Positions 58,821-64,000 of a stretch of 64,000 bases of DNA are shown here, piece by piece. This DNA comes from Bacillota bacterium (GTDB lineage Bacteria; Bacillota; Clostridia; Christensenellales; UMGS416), in NCBI GenBank assembly GCA_023435705.1, contig JAEYRH010000016.1, forward strand, positions 62,001 through 126,000. The letters run 5' to 3'. Position 1 is the first letter of the stretch, and each line of letters starts with the position of its first letter. The notes beneath the pieces were generated by a model. That model did not search any database. It saw only the letters and a list, made by a program, of their open reading frames with translations, and was not told the origin of the DNA. Both the position numbers and the translations under genes were made by a program.

Positions 58821-60092
58821 ATGTTAGACATCGCAATGATTCGTAAAGACCCCGAAGCTGTGGCCAAAGCTTTGGCCAAGAGGGAATATGAGGTGGATTT
58901 CTCCGAATTCCTGGCCTGGGATGGCAAGCGCAGGCAGATCATCACCGAAGTTGAGACGATGAAGGCCGAGCGCAACCGGATTGGTAAGGAAGTCCCCGAA
59001 ATGAAAAAGCGCGGTGAGAGCACCGATTCATTGCTGGCCCAGATGAAAGAAACGGCAGACCGGATCAAGGAGCTGGATCAGGAGCTCAATCAGCTGGACA
59101 ACCGCATTGAGACCTTTGTGGCAGCGCTACCAAACCTGCCGGCAGACGACGTGGCCGCAGGCGGCAAAGAAAACAACCAGTATGTCCGTGAGTATAAGAG
59201 CAAACCGGATTTCGGGTTCAAGCCGAAGGATCATGTGGATCTGGAGACTTCTCTGGGCCTGATCGATTATGAGCGCGGCGTCAAGATGGGCGGTAGCGGC
59301 TTCTGGATTTATTCTGGCCTGGGCGCCCGCTTTGAATGGGCACTATTGAACTATTTCGTGGAGGAGCACCTGAAGGACGGATATGAGTTCATCCTGCCGC
59401 CCCACATTCTTAATTGGGAGTGCGGCTTCACCGCGGGCCAGTTCCCCAAGTTTGAGGAGGATGTGTTCCGTCTGCAGGAGGACCAGATGGCTTTTCTGCT
59501 ACCTACGGCGGAGACAGCTCTGGTGAATCTTTATCGTGACGAGATTCTGCCGGAAAGCGCGTTACCAAAGAAACTGTTTGCTTATACCCCGTGCTATCGT
59601 CGCGAAGCCGGCAGCTACCGTGCCAATGAGCGCGGCATGATCCGCGGCCACCAGTTCAACAAAGTGGAGATGTTCCAGTTTACCACGCCGGATAACTCAA
59701 AGGCAGCGCATCAAGAGCTGATTGAAAAGGCCGAACGCCTGGTGCAGGGCTTAGGGCTCCATTACCGCCTGATGAAGCTGGCAGCTGGGGATTGCAGCGC
59801 GTCGATGGCGACCACCTATGACATTGAGGTCTGGCTGCCGTCGATGAACGAATACAAGGAGGTCAGCTCGATCTCCAACGCCTATGAGTATCAGGCCCGC
59901 CGCGGCCGCATGCGCTACCGCCGGGATTCCGATAAGAAGGTGGATTTCATCCACACGCTCAATGGCTCGGGCCTGGCCACGTCCCGCATCCTGCCGGCAG
60001 TTCTCGAGCAGCACCAGCAGGCCGACGGTTCGGTGATTGTGCCGGAGCCGCTGCGCAAGTGGGTGGGCGTGGATGTGCTGACGAAGAAGTAG
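58821..60092 (+). CDS. serS: Seryl-tRNA synthetase
   Basis: The 423-residue class II synthetase starts at ATG 58821 behind GGAGG. It has the N-terminal two-helix coiled-coil arm (about 30-100, including EVETMKAERNRIGKEVPEMKKRGE), then motif 2 in YTPCYRREAGSYRANERGMIRGHQFNKVEMFQF and motif 3 in NGSGLATSRILPAVLEQHQQ. It charges tRNA-Ser. Expression is T-box regulated. Confidence 0.98.
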   Translation: MLDIAMIRKDPEAVAKALAKREYEVDFSEFLAWDGKRRQIITEVETMKAERNRIGKEVPEMKKRGESTDSLLAQMKETADRIKELDQELNQLDNRIETFVAALPNLPADDVAAGGKENNQYVREYKSKPDFGFKPKDHVDLETSLGLIDYERGVKMGGSGFWIYSGLGARFEWALLNYFVEEHLKDGYEFILPPHILNWECGFTAGQFPKFEEDVFRLQEDQMAFLLPTAETALVNLYRDEILPESALPKKLFAYTPCYRREAGSYRANERGMIRGHQFNKVEMFQFTTPDNSKAAHQELIEKAERLVQGLGLHYRLMKLAAGDCSASMATTYDIEVWLPSMNEYKEVSSISNAYEYQARRGRMRYRRDSDKKVDFIHTLNGSGLATSRILPAVLEQHQQADGSVIVPEPLRKWVGVDVLTKK

Positions 60093-60188
60093 TCAGTAGA
60101 GTAGTCCATAGCCAGTAGAAACGGCATCAGGATATGAATAGAATGGTCATAAAGAGGGCTATAGCCTGAAGTTTTCAAGGGAGGGAAC

Positions 60189-61073
60189 ATGAACAGAAGA
60201 CAGCTGCTCAATGTGAAAAGGCTTCTTCGTCTGCTTGTGCTGGCGGCTCTGATATTTTCACTGTGCGGCTGCGACATTCTGCTCACATCCTCTGACTCAA
60301 CCATACAAGGAGATTATGAGCTCAAGGTCGTCATGCTGGATGTTGGCCAGGGAGACAGTATATTGCTCGCGTCCGGCGGCGAATACATGCTGGTGGATGC
60401 CGGTGAGAACGACAAAGGAGAGTTAGTCGTAGGCGATCTTCAACGGCTTGGAGTGACCAGGCTAAAAGCGGTTGTCGGCACGCATCCTCATTCGGACCAC
60501 ATCGGCGGGCTGGACACGGTCATTGCGTCCATTCCCACAGAGGCAGTCTATATGCCTCGCCGGACTGCCGACACGGAAACCTATGAAGATGTGCTGGACG
60601 CCGTGATTGCTGCCGGTTTGACCGTTACGGTGCCAAAGCCTGGCGACACGATGAAGCTTGGGGAGGCAGACATCACCTTTTTGTGGCCCCCGGCCAAATA
60701 CAAGTCTGACAATGACAACAACCACTCCATTGTGATGATGGTTTCTGCCGGCGGTTACCGTTTTTTGCTGTGCGGCGACATGGAGAAGGCGGTGGAAAAA
60801 GAACTGCTGGATCAGGGGCTTGATCTGGATTGCGACGTGCTGAAGGTGGCCCATCACGGCAGTGATACCTCCAGCACCAAAGCCTTTTTGAAAGCAACGA
60901 CGCCGCAAATCGCACTGATCAGCGTTGGGCAGGGGAACAGCTACAAGCACCCCGACAAGGATGTTCTGAAGCGGCTGGAGGGCTTAGGCACGAAGATCCA
61001 CCGCACCGACAAGGAGGGAACCGTTACGGTTACCATATCCGGTGGAGCAATGTCAATTACCGAGTCAAACTAG
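60189..61073 (+). CDS. Lipid-anchored ComEC-like metallo-beta-lactamase fold protein
   Basis: The 294-residue protein has a signal peptide with lipobox LCGC (lipid cysteine at about residue 28). The metallo-hydrolase domain begins LDVGQGDSILL and holds the metal motif GTHPHSDHIGGLDTV, DNDNNHSIVMMV, FLLCGDMEKAVEKELL and KVAHHGSDTSSTKAFL. This is the stand-alone equivalent of the C-terminal ComEC nuclease-like domain, exported to the outer face of the membrane. Such proteins may degrade a DNA strand during uptake or act on phosphorylated substrates; no other com genes are nearby. Confidence 0.92.
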   Translation: MNRRQLLNVKRLLRLLVLAALIFSLCGCDILLTSSDSTIQGDYELKVVMLDVGQGDSILLASGGEYMLVDAGENDKGELVVGDLQRLGVTRLKAVVGTHPHSDHIGGLDTVIASIPTEAVYMPRRTADTETYEDVLDAVIAAGLTVTVPKPGDTMKLGEADITFLWPPAKYKSDNDNNHSIVMMVSAGGYRFLLCGDMEKAVEKELLDQGLDLDCDVLKVAHHGSDTSSTKAFLKATTPQIALISVGQGNSYKHPDKDVLKRLEGLGTKIHRTDKEGTVTVTISGGAMSITESN

Positions 61074-61096
61074 TAACTTTTTCTTAACAGATATTT

Positions 61097-61118
61097 AAGC
61101 CGGGTGTTAACCCGGCTT
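61097..61118 (+). terminator. Terminator after the metallo-beta-lactamase gene
   Basis: AAGCCGGG and CCCGGCTT pair around TGTTAA, followed by a weak T-containing tail, 24 bases after the stop codon. Confidence 0.7.
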
Positions 61119-61202
61119 ATCGTTTGTATCTCAAGCATTCTTGTATAAATCCTTCCTTGGCTGTCAATAATTCCCATAACAGCATATAAGGGAGGCTCAG
61201 AT

Positions 61203-61850
61203 TTGAAGAAGGTCCTGTTTATATTTGCCTGTATATTGATCATAGGCGGTCTGTTCATCGCCTGTGGAAGCGACAGCAAACCAGTCAACTCTTTGCAGAG
61301 CAGTGTGATTCGCCTTCATATTCTCGCCAACAGTGACAGCGAAGCCGACCAGGCCATTAAAACCAAGGTTCGGGACATGTTGCTGGAGAAGTGGGGGAAG
61401 AAGCTGATGGAGCTTGGCGATTCCAGTGAGGCTTGGGAGGCGCTGGGCAATTTGATTCCCGATATACAAAATGATGTGAATTCTTTTTTGAAGGATCTTT
61501 GTGCAGACTACAATTCAACTGTTAAGGCCGGTGTGTATGACTTCCCTGAGAAGGATTATGACGGCGTTGAGTTTCCCGAAGGACGATATCATGCGTTGCG
61601 TGTCGAGCTTGGCGCGGCGTCTGGCCACAATTGGTGGTGCGTGATGTTCCCCCCGCTATGCCTGATCGGCGAGGATGGGGAAATGAGCATCGAAGACTAT
61701 AAAGAGTTGGTGAAGAAGCTGGATGCCGAGGCGGAAGCGCCGGAGGCACCTGTGCGCTCATGGCTGTTTGACAAGTTGTTTGACGGCAGCCAGTGGGATG
61801 GGGACTTTTTTCAGTGGGCCAAAGAGTATTGGGTGAAAGGTGATGATTGA
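61203..61850 (+). CDS. spoIIR: Stage II sporulation protein R
   Basis: SpoIIR is the forespore-made, secreted signal that triggers SpoIIGA to process pro-SigE in the mother cell. The 215-residue protein has an N-terminal signal/anchor (about residues 3-21) and family segments SVIRLHILANSDSEADQAIKTKVRDMLL, FPEGRYHALRVELGAASGHNWWCVMFPPLCL and the C-terminal kinase-free tail. Start is TTG 61203 with GGGAGG eight bases upstream. Its stop overlaps the sleB start. A GTATA at 61143-61147 could be part of a SigF promoter, but the -10 is weak. Confidence 0.94.
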   Translation: MKKVLFIFACILIIGGLFIACGSDSKPVNSLQSSVIRLHILANSDSEADQAIKTKVRDMLLEKWGKKLMELGDSSEAWEALGNLIPDIQNDVNSFLKDLCADYNSTVKAGVYDFPEKDYDGVEFPEGRYHALRVELGAASGHNWWCVMFPPLCLIGEDGEMSIEDYKELVKKLDAEAEAPEAPVRSWLFDKLFDGSQWDGDFFQWAKEYWVKGDD

Positions 61851-62536
61851 TGATGCGCATGATACGGGTTGCTGCATCGCTACTGGTGGTGTTGTGCTTA
61901 TGCTTAAGCCTTGGCATGGCATCACCGGACCCTGGCGGCACGCTGAAGAAAGGGTCTTCTGGTAACGATGTGGAAAAAATCCAAAGCCGTCTCAAGCAAT
62001 GGGGCTATTATGACGGCCCAATTGACGGCGCGTTCGGCCAGGCAACGGAGGATGCTGTCAAGTTCTTCCAGCGGCGCAACGGCATCACCGCCGACGGTGT
62101 TGTGGGTGACCGCACGGCGGCTGCCATCGGCATCACTATCGGCAGTGATGGTGGTGCATACAAGCCCTCGGGCGGAGGCACAGCCACCGGTGATGTCTAC
62201 CTTCTGGCTCGGGCCGTCTATGGAGAGGCACGGGGAGAACCCTATGCGGGTCAGGTGGCTGTTGCGGCCGTGATCCTAAACCGGGTGGCCAGCGCCAAAT
62301 TTCCAAACTCGATTGCCGGTGTGATCTACCAGCCCGGTGCATTCACCGCTGTGGATGACGGGCAGATCAACCTCACTCCGGACCAAACGGCGATCAAGGC
62401 CGCCCGTGACGCCCTAAACGGATGGGATCCCAGCGGCGGGGCGCTTTACTACTTCAACCCCAACACGGCCACCAGCGCCTGGATCTGGTCCAGGCCGCTC
62501 ATTGTGGTAATAGGGAGGCATCGCTTTGCAGCTTGA
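61850..62536 (+). CDS. sleB: Spore cortex-lytic enzyme SleB
   Basis: SleB degrades cortex peptidoglycan during germination. The 228-residue protein has a signal peptide (to about residue 24), a peptidoglycan-binding domain 1 (KKGSSGNDVEKIQSRLKQWGYYDGPIDGAFGQATEDAVKFFQ), and the hydrolase_2 catalytic domain beginning LLARAVYGEARGE, with the catalytic glutamate in GEARGE. The tail YYFNPNTATSAWIWSRP is typical. ATG 61850 overlaps the spoIIR stop as TGATG, an unusual direct coupling. Confidence 0.95.
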   Translation: MMRMIRVAASLLVVLCLCLSLGMASPDPGGTLKKGSSGNDVEKIQSRLKQWGYYDGPIDGAFGQATEDAVKFFQRRNGITADGVVGDRTAAAIGITIGSDGGAYKPSGGGTATGDVYLLARAVYGEARGEPYAGQVAVAAVILNRVASAKFPNSIAGVIYQPGAFTAVDDGQINLTPDQTAIKAARDALNGWDPSGGALYYFNPNTATSAWIWSRPLIVVIGRHRFAA

Positions 62537-63878
62537 CAGATGGAGGAATGTGCGCAGGAAGATATTGCTTCCGGCGCTGCTTGGAATCGCGGCAATCTCA
62601 GCGTTGACCTGGGGGGTGTATCAAAATGCACTTAGGGCAGGGTATGAGGCGCAATTGAAAAACATGTATACCAGGTCATTCTACGAACTGGTCAGCAGTA
62701 TGGACAATGTGCAGGTGGAGCTCTCCAAGCTGATGGTGTCAAACTCTCCAGGCGGAAACATCCAATTGCTTTCAGACATCTCTACCAAAGCGGAAAATGC
62801 CGTGCAACAGATTTCTCAGCTGCCTTTGACCCATCCGGCTCTATCCAACACAATGGGCCTTGTGTCTCTGACAGGCGACTATTGCCGGAGCCTCAGAAAA
62901 AAAGCCTCAGACGGCCACCCGTTGACGTCAGAAGATGTTGCCAAACTCAAGGAACTCTACAACAGCTGCCTTCAGGTTACTGATGAGCTCCGCAAGATGC
63001 AAAGTAGCGGTGAGGTCCGGTTTGCAAACCTGAACAATAAAACGTATTATGAGGTGGCCCAGAGCGATCAAATCTCCTCACAGTTTTCAGAGTTGGATAA
63101 GGGCACCACGGATTATCCAACGCTGATTTATGACGGCCCCTTCTCCGAAAGCATACTGAACGCCCAGCCCAAGGGCCTGCCGCAGGGTGCGGTGGACGAA
63201 GCCGGTGCCAAGACTGCTGCCGCCGCATTTTTGGGCTTGCCGGGTGCTGGGAACATTACGTTGTCCGGTGAGTGTAAGGGAGCCATCGAGACATACATGC
63301 TGGAGGTCACTGACACGTCAAACCGTAAGTCAACCGTACAAGTATCCAAGCAGGGTGGCAAGGTGCTCCAGATGATTATGGACTCGGCTGCCGTCACTCC
63401 GGCGCTCACTGCCGATGATTGTGTGGCAAGAGCCAAGGAGTGGCTAACCACACAGGGGTTTGGCACGATGGCAGCCACGTTCCAACAGCAGTATGACGGC
63501 ACACTTGTGATCAATTTTGCTGCTGTGCAAGACAATGCAGTTCTATACACCGACCTTGTGAAGGTGAAAATGAGCATGGATGATGGGCATATCAGTGGAT
63601 ATGATGCCACCGGCTACTGGATGAACCATCAAGGCAGACCAACGCTCGCCCCGGTCATCGCAGAAACGGAAGCAAGGAAGTTGGTTTCGTCACAACTCCA
63701 GATCACAGGGTCTCAACTTGCGATGATACCCACCGTTGGCGGCGGAGAACAGCTTTGTTGGGAGTTTCGGGGCAACTTCGGCGGTGACTCGTTTTATGTC
63801 TACATCGATGCGCTGACCGGCGAGGAAGCAAACATTTTCAAGATCATCAACACGGAGACCGGCAGCCTGGCAGTCTGA
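62526..63878 (+). CDS. ypeB: Germination protein YpeB
   Basis: YpeB is the mutual stabiliser of SleB in dormant spores. The 450-residue protein has an N-terminal membrane helix (about residues 12-30), a helical region, and PepSY/YpeB repeats (AGAKTAAAAFLGLPGAGNITLSGE, ALTADDCVARAKEWLTTQGF, AETEARKLVSSQLQ). Start is TTG 62526, inside the end of sleB, with GGGAGG 11 bases upstream. A terminator closes the unit. Confidence 0.93.
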   Translation: MQLDRWRNVRRKILLPALLGIAAISALTWGVYQNALRAGYEAQLKNMYTRSFYELVSSMDNVQVELSKLMVSNSPGGNIQLLSDISTKAENAVQQISQLPLTHPALSNTMGLVSLTGDYCRSLRKKASDGHPLTSEDVAKLKELYNSCLQVTDELRKMQSSGEVRFANLNNKTYYEVAQSDQISSQFSELDKGTTDYPTLIYDGPFSESILNAQPKGLPQGAVDEAGAKTAAAAFLGLPGAGNITLSGECKGAIETYMLEVTDTSNRKSTVQVSKQGGKVLQMIMDSAAVTPALTADDCVARAKEWLTTQGFGTMAATFQQQYDGTLVINFAAVQDNAVLYTDLVKVKMSMDDGHISGYDATGYWMNHQGRPTLAPVIAETEARKLVSSQLQITGSQLAMIPTVGGGEQLCWEFRGNFGGDSFYVYIDALTGEEANIFKIINTETGSLAV

Positions 63879-63908
63879 ACAATACCGTACCAATTTGTTA
63901 AAAAATGC

Positions 63909-63936
63909 AAGCCTGGATTCCGTTCCAGGCTTTTTT
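63909..63936 (+). terminator. Terminator of the spoIIR-sleB-ypeB unit
   Basis: AAGCCTGGA-TTCCG-TTCCAGGC followed by six T residues, 31 bases after ypeB, is a good intrinsic terminator. The remaining 64 bases hold no feature. Confidence 0.9.
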
Positions 63937-64000
63937 GTGTCAATTGCAGTTGCCCCTTCATACAATGGTTACAGGCCACATTTCTGGCCCTGTGCTGCCG

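Noticed and set aside
63690..63965. Small minus-strand gene at the right end
   Set aside because: It mostly overlaps ypeB and its terminator in the reverse frame and shows no family pattern.

Overview
This window looks like a chromosomal segment of a moderately high-GC, endospore-forming member of the Clostridia. The evidence is ytfJ/gerW, a dacF-type carboxypeptidase, both dipicolinate synthase subunits, two CotF-like coat proteins, spoIIR, sleB and ypeB, together with Firmicutes hallmarks: a short HisG with HisZ, a T-box leader before serS, a YitT protein, an NdoAI/NdoA pair next to acpS, and strong AGGAGG-type ribosome binding sites. The exact order or family cannot be fixed from the sequence alone. 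I see no phage, insertion sequence, CRISPR array or tRNA; this is mostly core genome with dispersed small palindromic repeats.

Layout. 1-1555 (minus): a truncated iron alcohol dehydrogenase, then a SigY-like ECF sigma factor with YxlC- and YxlD-like partners. 1792-8248 (plus): a compact histidine operon hisZGDBHAF-IE behind a near-consensus promoter, lacking hisC and a histidinol-phosphatase. 8197-9225 (minus): a prenyltransferase/squalene-cyclase-repeat-like protein overlapping hisIE tail to tail. 9386-12344: ytfI-ytfJ-dacF-rluB. 12460-16163: a biotin-dependent carboxyltransferase set (12S-like subunit, OadG-like membrane protein, biotin carrier, 5S/OadA-like subunit) without the usual membrane beta subunit. 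16466-18817: an XPD/DinG-type helicase with an N-terminal PD-(D/E)XK nuclease-like region. 18881-19018: SRP RNA, then an MBOAT/DHHW surface acylation pair and tex. 24315-27395: a nitroreductase gene broken by an amber codon, a Nudix hydrolase, a GGDEF-like domain fused to a ribbon-helix-helix domain, and lactate dehydrogenase. 27611-30461: ferredoxin, cupin, YyaL. 30548-33042: a PhoPR-like two-component system. 33202-35921: dpaA-dpaB-aspartokinase. 36085-40028: a DUF2927-like protein, YgiQ and a TipA-type MerR regulator. 40206-44407: rRNA methyltransferase, two paralogous ATP-grasp enzymes, NYN-LOTUS protein and SfsA. 44487-47763: MFS transporter, MerR regulator, EFR1 ferredoxin and coat proteins. 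47841-53044: recX, then the moxR-DUF58-transglutaminase operon. 53219-58543: birA, P1 peptidase, acpS, nnr, ndoAI-ndoA, yitT. 58583-63878: T-box, serS, a secreted ComEC-like metallo-beta-lactamase protein, then spoIIR-sleB-ypeB.

Connections. BirA can biotinylate the carrier protein of the carboxyltransferase cluster. Aspartokinase supplies the lysine/dipicolinate branch used by DpaAB, and a SigK-like promoter precedes dpaA. The most interesting points for follow-up are the GGDEF-RHH fusion whose own promoter is overlaid by a tandem 10-bp direct repeat, the paired ATP-grasp genes beside an NYN-LOTUS gene, the beta-less transcarboxylase-like cluster, the nuclease-helicase fusion, the translationally coupled spoIIR-sleB-ypeB cluster, and a family of palindromic repeats whose conserved end can serve as a ribosome binding site.
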